Shown: one piece after another, positions 10,181 through 21,546 of the stretch
Numbering within the stretch: position 1 is the first letter of the stretch
How the letters are laid out: the number at the start of each line of letters is the position of its first letter
Made by a program: the position numbers and the translations under genes
Notes under the pieces: model-generated
What the model was told of the DNA's origin: nothing
What the model saw: only the letters and a program-made list of their open reading frames with translations
The model's database searches: none
From: Gonocerus acuteangulatus
Lineage: Eukaryota > Arthropoda > Insecta > Hemiptera > Coreidae
Length of the DNA: 64,000 bases
NCBI GenBank assembly: GCA_946811695.1
Contig: OX328126.1
Span: forward strand, 6,718,962-6,782,961
Direction of reading: 5' to 3'

Positions 10181-10295
10181 TATAAAATTATATGTAATAA
10201 TTGAAGTAATAATAATAATATCATCCATGAATTTTCCAGGCGGCTCGTCCGGATTGCCGGTCATGAGGTCCAACTCATAAGCGGGGTTCCTCCCT

Positions 10296-11678
10296 ATGAA
10301 GGATTGTTTTCCACAAGTTTTACATCTTAACTATACCAAGTGGGGTGCAGACAGAAGTGTAATGCTGACACTATATCGTGCATATACCAGGTCCCTTCTG
10401 GACTACGGAAGTGTTGCGTACTCTTCTGCTAAGCCCAGTACACTTAAAATACTAGACCCGATACAAAATTTAGGCTTACGGATTGCAACTGGAGCTTTTA
10501 GATCAAGCCCGGCCAACAGTCTCCATGTGGAATGCGGAGAACTTCCTCTGGAGTTCAGACGTATGCTAAACTGTTTAAAATTCACATTAAAATCTGCATC
10601 TATGAACAGCGCATGCACCCCTAGACGGACTGACGAAGTAATGGTGCGGAAATACCAAACACAACCATCTAGGCAACGCCCATTGCTAGTTAGATACGAA
10701 TCCTACTCCCATGGCACGAATATACAAAGAACTGAACTCTACGTTAGACCCTCACCGACTTACCTACCATGGACTGTACACAACCTAAGATTTGACTTGG
10801 AACTGACAAAATTTAAAAAGAAAAACCCCTTATCTACACATACTTACAAACACAACTTCAAAGCACATCTACAAAAAAATACAGACACGTTATTCATCTA
10901 CACGGACGGATCTAAGACTTCACAAGGCACGGCCGCAGCAGCTGTAATTGATAAAAAGACCGTCAGCATTAAACTGCCAGACCTTACAAGTAGCTATTCA
11001 GCTGAACTGCATGCCATTCTACTCGCCTTAGAGAACATACAGGACGTAACACAAGACAAGATAACGATATGTACTGACTCACTCAGCGCAATAACAGGAC
11101 TACAGAACACTTACAATCCAAACCCACTTAACATACAAATACTACAACGGATTTACGGCACGAAGAAACTGATAACAATATACTGGCTCCCAGGACACGA
11201 AGACATTGAACAAAATACAATAGTCGACAAAATTGCCAAGACTGCAACAAAACAACAACAACAGGACATAAACCACATAACGTACAGAGATATGCAGAAT
11301 GAAGCCAAGAAAATAGTTATAGAGAAGTGGCAGAGATCCTGGCACATAACAATAGACAACAAACTAAGAGAAATTAAACAAACAGTCGGTAAATGGTCAT
11401 CCAGCATAAGGCAGAATAGAAGAGAAGAAGTTGTCTTATGCCGCCTAAGAATAGGCCATTCACGGCTGACGCACGTACACCTCATGACGAGACAGGACAG
11501 ACCGATATGTGAAGTATGTAACACCCCACTGACAATAAAACACATTTTGACTGAATGTCGGTTGAGAGAAAACTATGACTTACCGGACAACATGACTGAA
11601 CTACTCTCAGATAGAAGCCAGTATATAGACAAGATATACACTTATTTAAAAAATACTAATATATTTAACAAACTTTGA
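10296..11678 (+). CDS. 5'-truncated LINE ORF2: reverse transcriptase end, RNase H, zinc knuckle
   Basis: A 460-residue open frame, the C-terminal part of a non-LTR retrotransposon polyprotein. Residues about 15-150 align with the end of the reverse transcriptase and its thumb as seen in the split copy at 25.5-26.4 kb (shared TKWGADRS, YRAYT, SLLDYG and LRIATGAFRSSPA). RNase H spans about 198-317 with the four acidic residues in place: D204 (YTDGS), E237 (AELHA), D261 (CTDSL) and D311, plus WLPGHEDI at 297-304. A CCHC knuckle follows: C405, C408, H416, C421. The RNase H domain would remove RNA from the cDNA hybrid. The listed Met lies upstream of the LINE homology, which starts near 10329, so the true start is lost. 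No polymerase, endonuclease or ORF1 remains: the copy cannot move itself. The I group is the likely clade. Confidence 0.85.
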   Translation: MKDCFPQVLHLNYTKWGADRSVMLTLYRAYTRSLLDYGSVAYSSAKPSTLKILDPIQNLGLRIATGAFRSSPANSLHVECGELPLEFRRMLNCLKFTLKSASMNSACTPRRTDEVMVRKYQTQPSRQRPLLVRYESYSHGTNIQRTELYVRPSPTYLPWTVHNLRFDLELTKFKKKNPLSTHTYKHNFKAHLQKNTDTLFIYTDGSKTSQGTAAAAVIDKKTVSIKLPDLTSSYSAELHAILLALENIQDVTQDKITICTDSLSAITGLQNTYNPNPLNIQILQRIYGTKKLITIYWLPGHEDIEQNTIVDKIAKTATKQQQQDINHITYRDMQNEAKKIVIEKWQRSWHITIDNKLREIKQTVGKWSSSIRQNRREEVVLCRLRIGHSRLTHVHLMTRQDRPICEVCNTPLTIKHILTECRLRENYDLPDNMTELLSDRSQYIDKIYTYLKNTNIFNKL

Positions 11679-12590
11679 CATTACGTCACATAATAAGGCC
11701 CTCTACTTACGTATCTGTCTAACATTATCTATACAGGTAATCTGAAAAGCGGATATATCTATCTTTGAGGATAACATTACACCAATCTATTTTCAAGCAT
11801 TAACTAAATCTGAACATAAACAATACAGACACAAACTAAACTGTTTGCTATGAACAAATTGCAGCATTAAATACATATTAATTGGTGAATTACTCTGTAG
11901 CGAAAAACAATAACAATAATAACAAGCAATGTAGTAATAATGTGTAATATAAGTATATAGATAATGAAAAGGAATAATGAAATAATATAAGTATATAGAT
12001 AATGATAAGTATAATGTATCGATAATGATAAGTATAATGTATAGATAATGATAAGTATAATGTATGTATAATATAATGATAAGCAATATAAGTATATAGA
12101 TAATGATAAGGAATAATGTAATAATAATAGTGTGTAATAAAAGTATATATATATATAATAAGGAATAATGTAATAATAATAATAATGTTTAATATAAGTA
12201 TATATATAATAATAAGGAATAATGTATTAATAAGAATATTAATGAATACAAAAAAAATTATATAGATATATTAATGAACGCTATAAGTCTATAGATATTA
12301 ATAATGTATAATGTATGTATAATGTATGTATAATGTAAATATAAACAATTAACATAGATATAGTGCAATAATATAAGCATATGTATATATGTGTGTATAT
12401 GTGTATGAATTCTGTAATCATGTAATCATCATTTATTGTCAAATCATCATATCTCCATTTATTGTCAAATCATCATATCTCCATTTATTGTTAAATCACC
12501 ATTTATTGTAATCACTGTTATCATCATTTATGTAATCATCATTTATTGTTATAGAGTATATCGCTAAAAACTGCGAAACTTTTAATAAAT
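11679..12590 (+). mobile_element. 3' untranslated region of the RNase H LINE
   Basis: A+T-rich tail with many ataatgataagtataatgta-type simple repeats, a conserved tgctatgaacaaattgcagc block and an end block reading tagagtatatcgctaaaaac then gcgaaacttttaataaataaat. The first and last blocks recur at 45645-46015, which identifies this as the family's 3' end. Confidence 0.7.
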
Positions 12591-12789
12591 AAATACAAAA
12601 TACATCTTAACTAGGGCGAACATCATTCGTTGCGGGTGCTCACAAAAAATAATAAAAGCAACCCAAATAAGTTTTGTAAATGTTGATAAAGTTTGCGTAA
12701 GTGGAAAATTAAAAAAAAAAAAAAAAATTAATAGCCGAAATAGTGATAAACTATTACGGCAACAAGTCATACATTTGGAATGGAATAAT

Positions 12790-12960
12790 ATCCTTAATCT
12801 TTGCAGGGTTAACCCTACCGTTTATACAGAACATTGGGAGTCATGTGAAATTTCTCACAGATATCGTTAAACAAGAAAACGGGTGTTCCTCAAGAAACAG
12901 TACTAAGTACAACTCTGTGTCTTGCTCTGATGGATTCGATCAACCGCAAAAAAAGGACGT
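12790..12960 (+). pseudogene. Reverse-transcriptase scrap, left half of an inverted pair
   Basis: With one frameshift the text around 12870-12945 encodes a GVPQ-E-T-V-L-S motif followed by a short helix ending in MDSIN. GVPQG-x-LSP is the reverse-transcriptase motif before the catalytic YADD in non-LTR elements. The same sequence lies inverted at 14290-14460. No other polymerase motif is readable. A very old remnant of an unidentified LINE. Confidence 0.45.
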
Positions 12961-13057
12961 ACCGTATTTTTTATCACTTGAAGGCCTACTAACAAATATA
13001 TGCCTATTTTCTTGTAGCACATCCCGATAGTTGGACTATTCGTTTATTTTGCTAACT

Positions 13058-13209
13058 TATTTTTTTCGACATCTAGGCAATCATGTGTGCAGCGAGGAAT
13101 TTTCCCAACGTGCCGTGAGATGAGAAAATTCCTGCCGCCGGTGGGAATCGAACCCATCATCTCCCGCTTATGAATCTAAGGTGCTAGTCACTAGACCACG
13201 GGAGACCCC
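13058..13209 (-). mobile_element. SINE1 copy b
   Basis: Minus-strand copy with box B (complement ggaatcgaacc) and the tRNA-like head at the right end (ccacgggagacccc). The body is shortened and its A tail is reduced to a few bases (complement T run at 13060-13066). Flanked by the 13-bp duplication tattttgctaact at 13045-13057 and 13210-13222. Confidence 0.85.
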
Positions 13210-13222
13210 TATTTTGCTAACT

Positions 13223-14219
13223 ATCTAAAAAATTATTTAGAAAGCGGATGTATGAATAAAACCTTTTCAAATAATAATAAATGTTCTACCAAAAACAATA
13301 AAAATTAAATTTCAATTTGTGTCGGAGAAAACGCTGTATGAATTATCGAAAGTGTTGGTTTCGTTTAAAAAAATGTGCTTATCACCATAAAGTTATTTAA
13401 ATATTCATAAAAATGAAAAAGAGGTGGATTTTTTTATTGAATTTGTATTCATAAAACCGCGTTCCTGAATACGGTAAATCGTGAAACAGAGGAAGTGGGC
13501 CATTTCTGCAATCTGTGTTTTTCGCTGTAAACATTATATCACAACGATCTCTTGCTTTCCTTGGGAATTTTAATAGATCAGATATTTAAATTTGTCTAAT
13601 ATATGAAAAAAAGTTTATAAATTTAGGTTAAAGCTTAACCACCAATGGCACCTTAATCGCACCACTGATAAATATTGCCCGGAAGCAATGAGGCGATATA
13701 TTAAAAGAAGGCAATTTTATTAATCTTTGACTGCATGATTTTTTTTAAATATAAAAAATATTTCAATGATTGTTTTAATGTATTTATTTCGAAAATTGTT
13801 TTTTTTCTTTTTTTTTTTTTAAATTTTACCAAAAAAAAAAAAAATGTTGCATATCTCGAACATTATCCAATTACTGAATAACGTATGACATATAGTGGTA
13901 ATTTTTGAAACAGTTATTTCTTTTATCGAACCACAAATTTACGCCAAATTTATTGTAGACACTTCTTATTAATTTTATATTGCTTCCGAAAGTTCAGCAA
14001 CGAAAGACGAGTTAGTGTCTAACTGTGACTAACACCACAGGACTGACATTGACTGAATCAAGATTTTAAAATTGCTAGTTTTAGTCACTTTTGCAAGTCT
14101 ACAACATCATGGATCGGTAAAAAAATTGTTTTACCTTATACCTTAGGTTTAAAAATTATTTTTTAGCATTTCTGCACCTAAATTCTTTGGAAGGGTTAAA
14201 ATTTACAACTATCAATAAA
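13223..14219. other. No gene seen
   Basis: A+T-rich spacer between the two inverted reverse-transcriptase scraps; short homopolymer runs (around 13801-13845) and no recognisable domain or terminus. Confidence 0.5.
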
Positions 14220-14460
14220 ATAAAAAATTTCAAATGTCTTTATTAAATTAATGGTCCTCCTGTAACATTGAGTGAGTGGAGTGTTAATAGATCTTCAACA
14301 CAAAAACAGGTTGATCAAATCCATCAGAGTGTCACACAAAGTTGGGCTTAATACTGTGTCTTGAGGAACACCCGTTTCTTGTCTAACAATATCACAGAGA
14401 AGAATCGCATTAACACTTTCCCTGCCCAATGTGCAGCACTTTGAAATTAAAATGAGCAGA
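14220..14460 (-). pseudogene. Reverse-transcriptase scrap, right half of an inverted pair
   Basis: Complement of 12790-12960 with about 80 percent identity by eye. On the minus strand the frame reads D-I-V-R-Q-E-T-G-V-P-Q-D-T-V-L-S-P-T-L, a non-LTR reverse-transcriptase motif without the frameshift seen in the left copy. It ends within 40 codons; nothing else of the protein is readable. Confidence 0.5.
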
Positions 14461-14754
14461 AATAAAACAAATTACCAAAAATAAAACAAATTTGAATGAA
14501 GTCGAATCTGAATATGAATTATTTAATTAATCATATTAAAGGGTAATCCAAGAACGCTCTATTTTGGGAGTTCAGATAGATAAATAGTTGAAATCTTGTT
14601 TAACACCTTGATTGTGTGAAAAGGTACAGGTTATGTTAAGATTATTACACTAATATGGAATAGTAGAGGTACTACTCCTTCAGAAATCCCAAAACAATGT
14701 TTTGGTGATTCGAGGGGTTTCCCAACATTTTTATCTACGTTTTCTTTTAGCTTG

Positions 14755-15240
14755 GAGGATATGGAATTACATGGACACGTGGACATCGAAACGAGCACAT
14801 GCAAAACTGGCTACAGATCGACCCGTGCCGTATGTAAACACTGTGACGTCATCAGACTTGACCAAAACTTTACGAACTAACTTACTGTGCGAATAGGAAA
14901 GAGATTGGTTGAGAAGTAGTTCCAAGTTAAGAGAAATCAAAAACACAACCAAAGCCTGGATGAAAGAACGATTCTCCCGAAGAGAGGAAGTCATCCTATC
15001 CAGGCTTCGGATAGGACACACCCGACTTACCCATTCGTACTTACTAGACAGAAAAGAAAGACCGACTTGCAGACAGTGTAACAGAACTCTAACTGGTTAA
15101 CATACACTGACAGACTGTAGACAACTCAGCAACTTGACAACTCCACACGACTTACATGACTTACTGACAGAGGGTAGCCAATACATCGAAATACTTCTGA
15201 CACATCTGAAAACACTGAACTATTATTCGAAAATATAATT
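14755..15240 (+). pseudogene. RNase H LINE, C-terminal fragment
   Basis: Broken frames giving the end of RNase H (about 14775-14895, with AHAKLATD resembling the last helix) and the C-terminal domain: KLREIKNTTKAW, then EEVILSRLRIGHTRLTH at about 14985-15035 and a knuckle beginning C-x2-C. These are the landmarks of the 460-residue copy at 10296, but diverged, so a sister family. A frameshift near 14895 and a stop just after the knuckle cysteines (near 15098) inactivate it. It is followed by a 3' tail to about 15470 ending in taaataaataaat. Confidence 0.75.
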
Positions 15241-16083
15241 ATATGTATTCTTCTAATTTTTTTTTCTCTGTCTTTATTGTAAATGATGTTGCTTCATGTT
15301 TTGTGTTTTTTCATTTTTTTTTTCTTCTTTTATTTTTCTTGTGTTTTATTTAAGTGTAATTCTTTTTAATATTACGACCTGACTATTACTTTAACGGACT
15401 TTGATTATTCTGTTCTTATGAGTCAATCGCCTCCGTGGCGAAACTCATATTAAATTAAATAAATAAATATGGAATTATCAAAAAAATATATATAGAGAAA
15501 AAACTTTATTTCACAAAAAAGTTTGGCTGCCCAACTAAATTGGGTTGCTCCGTACACAACTTGTTGATCAACCTGGTAGGTATTTTCAATAAAAATAAAA
15601 AAATAAATAAATAACTGAAAATATAAAAAATTATATGAATTAAGTAAATAAATGGGAATATAGTGATGAAAGTATTAATATAAATTAACAAAAAAAAAAA
15701 GAAAAAAAGTAACCATATTTCATAAAATACTACTGATAAATATACAAAAAGTTATGAGTTTTAGTTAACACAAGTGATGAGTTTTAGGGTTTTCGTATTT
15801 TACTTTAAATTTCCGGAAACAGTAGCCTTGACGATTCTCCTACCAAAGGATTTAAGTAAATTTCTATAGGATAATCAGCCTGAAGAAAGGGAGTTTACAG
15901 CACATTTTTCGTTTTGTTGCTTTGAGGTTTTTCTTCAGTGTTTTGATTTAGTTTTTGATGTTCGTGTTTGTGTTAGCACGTTCATAACGTAAAAGAGGAC
16001 ACAAAGACGCAATATCGCCCTTGAATCCATTAAAGACACATAAACTCAAAATGTAGTTTTTCTTCGAGATTCAATATATATTT
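15241..16083. other. LINE 3' tail then no gene
   Basis: 15241-15470 is the presumed 3' untranslated tail of the preceding LINE, with gagtcaatcgcctccgtggc near 15421; its complement-style counterpart occurs at 49750-49780. 15480-16083 is A+T-rich with nothing recognised. Confidence 0.4.
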
Positions 16084-16091
16084 CTATTTGT

Positions 16092-16379
16092 CATAGGCGT
16101 ATATAAGGGGGGGCTGAGGGGACTGCAGCCCCCCCCCCCCGAAATTTTGATTCGATGGTAAAAACTTGTAAAACCCTTAAAAATAAATTAAATAAGATCA
16201 CTTAGTTCATAAAAAATATTTTATTTTACATGTAATAGTGTTGTAGTTGCCTAAAACTATTCCAAGCTCTAAATTTTTCGTATTCCATACCCCGGAAATG
16301 GTCTCAGCCCCCCCCCCCCCCCCGAAATTTTCCCAGCCCCTCCCAAATTATTTTCTATATATGCCCATGCTATTTGTTT
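16092..16379. mobile_element. hAT-type MITE, 288 bp
   Basis: Perfect 8-bp duplication ctatttgt at 16084-16091 and 16380-16387, the hAT hallmark. Imperfect terminal inverted repeats: CATAGGCGTATATA on the left, CATGGGCATATATA read inward from the right. Inner ends are mirror C/G runs (cagcccccc). Non-coding. Confidence 0.8.
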
Positions 16380-16707
16380 TACGTAATAGCTCCCCTGCCA
16401 AAATAGTAAAACGTAATTTTCTCTAGAAATGCAAAAATTAAGGATTATGAATAGACATTTTTCAAATGAGCTTAGAATATTATAGAAAGGGACGTTTTCA
16501 TGGTAAGTGCAGAATGCACGCAGAGCGTAATGGCTACCGTGGATGTCCTGGTTACTTGCAATAGCAACATACATCCATTTCAAGGCTATTTTATTAATTT
16601 GCATTCCTGTGATTCCAACCTTTCTTTACCTTTAGTAATAAGTCAACGATTTCTTTTTTCTTCTGTAACCATGTTCAGTTAAAATCGATTCCTAAGCTAT
16701 TTTCTTA

Positions 16708-17037
16708 AGCAGGCCATTCCCGTTCCGATTTTCAGTCCGACTTAGTAGGACTACTAGTTGGATAGTCGACTCCACTTACGCTCCGACTTGCTATCCAACT
16801 AGCGATCCAACTTTAGTCCTAGTCTGTTTTCACGACTTTGCTCGTCGCTCACGAACCGAAAAATGTATCGAGTGCAGACCGAAGATGCCCGAAAGTCAAG
16901 CACTGACTGAGCTAAGTTGGACGACTTTGATCCGACTCCCCCACTATGCAACGAGCCCATTCGCGATCCGACTTGTGTTCCAACTTTGTAAGTTGGAACA
17001 CAAGTCGAACTGCAAATCGGAACGTGAATGGCCTGCT
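16708..17037. mobile_element. Harbinger-like MITE, 330 bp
   Basis: Inverted ends of about 28 bp: AGCAGGCCATTCCCGTTCCG at 16708 and the near-complement ending at 17037. Flanked by TTA (16705-16707 and 17038-17040), fitting the 3-bp target of PIF/Harbinger elements. Inside are several gatccgactt or ttggatagt motifs in both orientations and a short perfect hairpin near 16977-17003. Non-coding. Confidence 0.8.
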
Positions 17038-17040
17038 TTA

Positions 17041-18520
17041 GAACAAGAATAATAATTTCGTGTCAAAGTTGGAAGAAGATAAGTAAAGCTTCTCTCCACA
17101 GCACTTGTTGTTCGTATCTCCTACTACTTTCCTTCCTCGTTCGATTGTAAACTGAAATTTGGATATAACTTATTCTTTGATATGTATTAATCATTTTCCG
17201 ACCCAAACTATGGCTTGTGCATTGGGCTAGAACAGGCGTGACTAATGGCTGAATTCGGATGAAGTGTAGCCTGTCATGGCTATGTAAAACCACCCTACAG
17301 CCTACCTGTACTAGTGAAGCAGGTCCTAGAGGCAACCCGCAAGCCCCGGCTGCCAGAGTGAACAGTGTTATCTACTACTCACAAGTACAGCTCGGCTGTT
17401 TATCTGTGCGCGCGAACCCTTCGCTACTTTCTTCTTCAGAACCCAAGGATCGGCAGACTGAAGGCATTGTTCGCATTTCTCCTCCCGGCCCGGTACCCTA
17501 AATCTTTGACTAAGAACACTGATGTTTATAGGAAAGATGCCCTCCACACCCTCCCGTCTTGCAACACAACCAATGGCCCGTGCGCACAGGTAAACGGTCG
17601 AGCTGTCGTCGGAGGATTTACAGACCGACCGCATACTGGACCAGCTTCTCTGTCAAAATTGTTGGCCTAATTTTTAAACTCCTGCTTTTAGGTTCAATAT
17701 TTATTTTATTTAAGATTTTAGGTAATTTGTTATTACGATGTCTACCGGCACTAAAGATGAGATCTTGTCTCTCAAGCCCTATGTAGCGTGAAATAAAAAC
17801 ATTTCAAACGGTAAAGGTTGACCTTTTTCAATTTCGAATAAGACGACATCCTCTCCGACGTCCATCACATCCTAACGCCTGCAACTCGCTGACTAATACT
17901 AGGAGAAAGAACGTCTCGATGGACAGAGAAGACCCTGAGCCGAAGAATTCTCTACGTCCACTCTGCACCTCATCTACAGGATGTTGGAATTGTTCCTAAA
18001 GTGAACAAAAGGAACTAGTCCTCCGGGAATGGATTAGGTATTCTATTGAGCTGATGGTGTTACCTGGGAATGTGAAGGCCTCCCTAGTGAACAGCTTACC
18101 GCGCTGGACACTTCGCAGAGACTTGCAGGAACGCCTCGGTTCTTAGAAAGATTTTGGAAGCCCACGAAGAATGCATTAGCCAGATCACTAGCGGCTCATC
18201 AGCTTCCTGAGTCACATTAGCGAGGTCTAGGAAAGTTTGATCCTTGTGCACGTATTCAATCATTGCTCGCAGGCCGATGCCATTCCACAGAAGCGAACTA
18301 ACATCCGGCTTGGGCTATCCTGAAACCAAGAGGTCCCAAGCTACAGAACACCTTGGCCGCAGAGTTCACAGCCACAACCTTGTTCTTCTTGGACAGCACT
18401 CAGGCGTTCCACTGCGCTTACCTCCTGCTTCTCAGCAGTTGCGGTGCTACGGCTACAGTTGTGAAAACCCGCCCAAAACTCAATATCATTTGATATTGTT
18501 GATTTAGAAACCTGAAATTA
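17041..18520. other. Unexplained GC-richer block
   Basis: Noticeably richer in G+C than the surroundings, with short overlapping open frames on both strands (none above about 100 codons) and no domain I recognise. It is not flanked by inverted repeats that I can see. It could be decayed exonic or transposon coding sequence, or transferred DNA. No function claimed. Confidence 0.4.
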
Positions 18521-20083
18521 CAATATTTCAACTCGGAGACGAGTTTTCACTCGGACCACTTCAGACATTTTTTGCAGTCAACACTGACTTGAGTTCTGCA
18601 AAAAAATCCATCTTAGATTTGATTCCAATGTTTACATAGAGATAACGCGCGTCTGTCTTGCCAAGTTGGTTCACCTCTAGCACCGAAATAGGCAGGTTTA
18701 TACAGCTAATTTCGGTCTGGTGTCTTTCTATTCATGCCCACGGAATATTTAAGCCCGAAATTAGAGAGACGCAAAAGCTATATGGCAAAACGAAATTTGA
18801 AACGTGTAATTTTTTCACTTTTTCAGTATCCCCGTCCATGAAGGCGATTCGAAAAATACAAAAATATTTTTTTTTTGCCCTTCGGACATCCCATTAAAAC
18901 AAGAAAAACATGCGTCAACCTTATCGATCTGAAAAAGTAAAGTAAAAGGAACGATTTTGGTACATGAGGATTTGGGAAATTTTCTTCGTTTCTAGTACTT
19001 CAATGATTAACCACCGTCCTGCAATCAACGGTGGGGGGCTAAAAATCAAGAAATAGCACTCTCACGAGGCATTTAACATATATTTAAGGCAAATGGATTC
19101 CGAGAAAATACTTTAAAAAATCCAGTTTTGAGCGCTTTTTGACTATTTTTGACCACTGTGCGGGTTCCCGGCACAAATCATCAACATCATCGAAACCTAC
19201 ATGTCCTTGAGTAGGGTTAAGACTCCAATGTAAATTTCAGCATATCATTGTGCCTTCTGATACAAAAGAGTACAATAAGATGTAATTAAAGCCCGGCTCC
19301 AGATTCCAAACCTTTGGGCTCGGAGCTCTCGAAATTAAAATAGAAGTAGATGGAGATAGTTAGCCGCTGTAGAGAAACGAAGACAGGTATAGTTGGGATT
19401 CGGCTAGGAGAAAAACGTCAGACTTTCAAAAAGAAATCTGTATTTTGGACGTTTCCATAAAATAGAAGGGTGGAAAAAAAAAACTGGCAGAATGTCTGGC
19501 AAATGCAGGTTATCATCACACCGACATGATCAAATCCTGAAGACCTTAAAGCATTAAGTAACATGGAATTACTTTGAACCGGAACTTTGAAGAAAGAAAA
19601 AAAAACACAATCTTTACAGAAAAGTTGAAGTTCATTGAGAATAAATTTCATGAATGAATCTAAGTGACCTACGCCAACGTTACTCCTCATTGAAGCGCTA
19701 TAAAAACTTTACGACTAATAAAAATAAGAAGCGAAATCAATGAACTCAATTACCTTTTTTTCCCAAGTGGCAATTAACCCGATTAGGGAAATATGTAATT
19801 ATGTTTACAAACTTCCTCCGGATAACGTTGTAAAAGGTTGAAGAACTCGATCCGACAAGTTTTTTCTTCTGTTGGCGAGGATTAAGTCCAGCGTCTTGGA
19901 CTTTTCCTCCTTCCTGGTTCTTTGGCCTTCTATTTATAGCAGTTTTAAAGAGCTCGATTAGAAATGTTGGCTCCCGCTTAAAGAGCTGGTTTGATCCAGG
20001 ATTCGTTTGTTCCAAAGGTTTGGGTTCAAACGCCCTCTGTGTAAACAACGTAACATTGAAAGGCCGTCCACGCCATTTGGTGC
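18521..20083. other. No gene seen
   Basis: Mixed-composition sequence with short open frames only; the longest (about 118 codons on the minus strand at 19746-20102) is low-complexity and matches no family I know. Confidence 0.4.
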
Positions 20084-20324
20084 GTTTCCTCCCTCCTTCC
20101 ATAGGGAGGATAACCGGTTATAACGTCTAACCAACGGAGCAATCGTTCCCGATATATACATATATATAATTATTTGAGCCACTGTTATTTTAGAGATCTA
20201 CGAGTTGTTCCTGCAATTGTCTGTTCGCACTTAGGCGGGCCCGAAAATGGTCCGACTTTCATGAACTTTCGTACAAAAATACTTTGTGTTATTTAGAGGG
20301 CCCAGATCGTCAACACTGACGTAT
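20084..20324 (+). mobile_element. Diverged element A left end
   Basis: Has the element A hairpin in degraded form (tttcctccctccttccatag then ggaggataacc), an equivalent of the caatgaaacaatccg segment, a short TA tract, then ttgtctgttcgcac and a ccgactttcatgaactttcg block matching the module after the microsatellite. The 45-bp array starts directly after it. Confidence 0.55.
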
Positions 20325-21510
20325 GACGCCGCATATGCTTCATCACGAACCAGCTTTCTGTTGCGGCTTGACGCCGCATATGCTTCATCACGAACCAGCT
20401 TTCTGTTGCGGCTTGACGCCGCATATGCTTCATCACGAACCAGCTTTCTGTTGCGGCTTGACGCCGCTTATGCTTCATCACGAACCAGCTTGCTGTGTCG
20501 ACTTGACGCCGCTTATGCTTCATCACGAACCAGCTTGCTGTGTCGACTTGACGCCGCTTATGCTTATCACGAACCAGCTTGCTGTGTCGACTTGACGCCG
20601 CTTATGCTTCATCACGAACCAGCTTGCTGTGTCGACTTGACGCCGCTTAGGCTTCATCTCGAACCAGCTTGCTGTGTCGACTTGACGCCGCTTATGCTTC
20701 ATCACGAACCAGCTTGCTGTGACGACTTGACGCCGCATATGCTTCATCACGAACCAGCTTTCTGTTGCGGCTTGACGCCGCATATGCTTCATCACGAACC
20801 AGCTTTCTGTTGCGGCTTGACGCCGCATATGCTTCATCACGAACCAGCTTTCTGTTGCGGCTTGACGCCGCTTATGCTTCATCACGAACCAGCTTGCTGT
20901 GTCGACTTGACGCCGCTTATGCTTCATCACGAACCAGCTTGCTGTGTCGACTTGACGCCGCTTATGCTTCATCACGAACCAGCTTGCTGTGTCGACTTGA
21001 CGCCGCTTATGCTTCATCACGAACCAGCTTGCTGTGTCGACTTGACGCCGCTTATGCTTCATCACGAACCAGCTTGCTGTGTCGGCTTGACGCCGCTTAT
21101 GCTTCATCACGAACCAGCTTGCTGTGTCGACTTGACGCCGCATATGCTTCATCACGAACCAGCTTGCTGTGTCGACTTGACGCCGCTTAGGCTTCATCTC
21201 GAACCAGCTTGCTGTGTCGACTTGACGACGCTTATGCTTCATCACGAACCAGCTTGCTGTGTCGACTTGACGCCGCTTATGCTTCATCACGAACCAGCTT
21301 GCTGTGTCGACTTGACGCCGCTTATGCTTCATCACGAACCAGCTTGCTGTGTCGGCTTGACGCCGCATATGCTTCATCACGAACCAGCTTTCTGTTGCGG
21401 CTTGACGCCGCTTATGCTTCATCACGAACCAGCTTGCTGTGTCGACTTGACGCCGCATATGCTTCATCACGAACCAGCTTGCTGTGGCGGCTTGATGCCG
21501 CATATGCGTA
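20325..21510 (+). repeat. 45-bp tandem array, 26 units
   Basis: The phrase gcttcatcacgaacc (or one-base variants) recurs 26 times between 20337 and 21461; the net distance is 25 periods minus one base because of a single deletion near 20568. Two main unit types alternate in blocks: catatg with tttctgttgcgg, and cttatg with ttgctgtgtcga. A rarer type (cttagg with tctcgaacc) appears twice, about 540 bp apart. As 45 is a multiple of three, frames stay open on both strands (up to 432 codons), but composition and repeat logic argue against a protein. Confidence 0.95.
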
Positions 21511-21546
21511 ATGGGGCTATCTGTTTGCAGGAGTTTCTTCCCCACT

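Larger units (their letters stand above)
8749..10228. mobile_element. Inverted-repeat element carrying SINE and 62-bp array
   Basis: Ends are inverted: atggatgatattat at 8749 and its complement ending at 10228. The similarity runs about 100 bp inward through an aataattgaggtaataata-type block into atatttgagtctgcttctg (8820-8840), itself an inverted partial unit of the tandem array. Inside: an inverted array stub, SINE1 copy a, then the array. No coding sequence and no clear target duplication. It looks like a non-autonomous DNA element with an expanded internal satellite. Confidence 0.6.

Noticed and set aside
10296..11678. A host RNase H gene
   Set aside because: The reverse-transcriptase thumb, C-terminal knuckle and multiple dispersed copies show a LINE ORF2 fragment.
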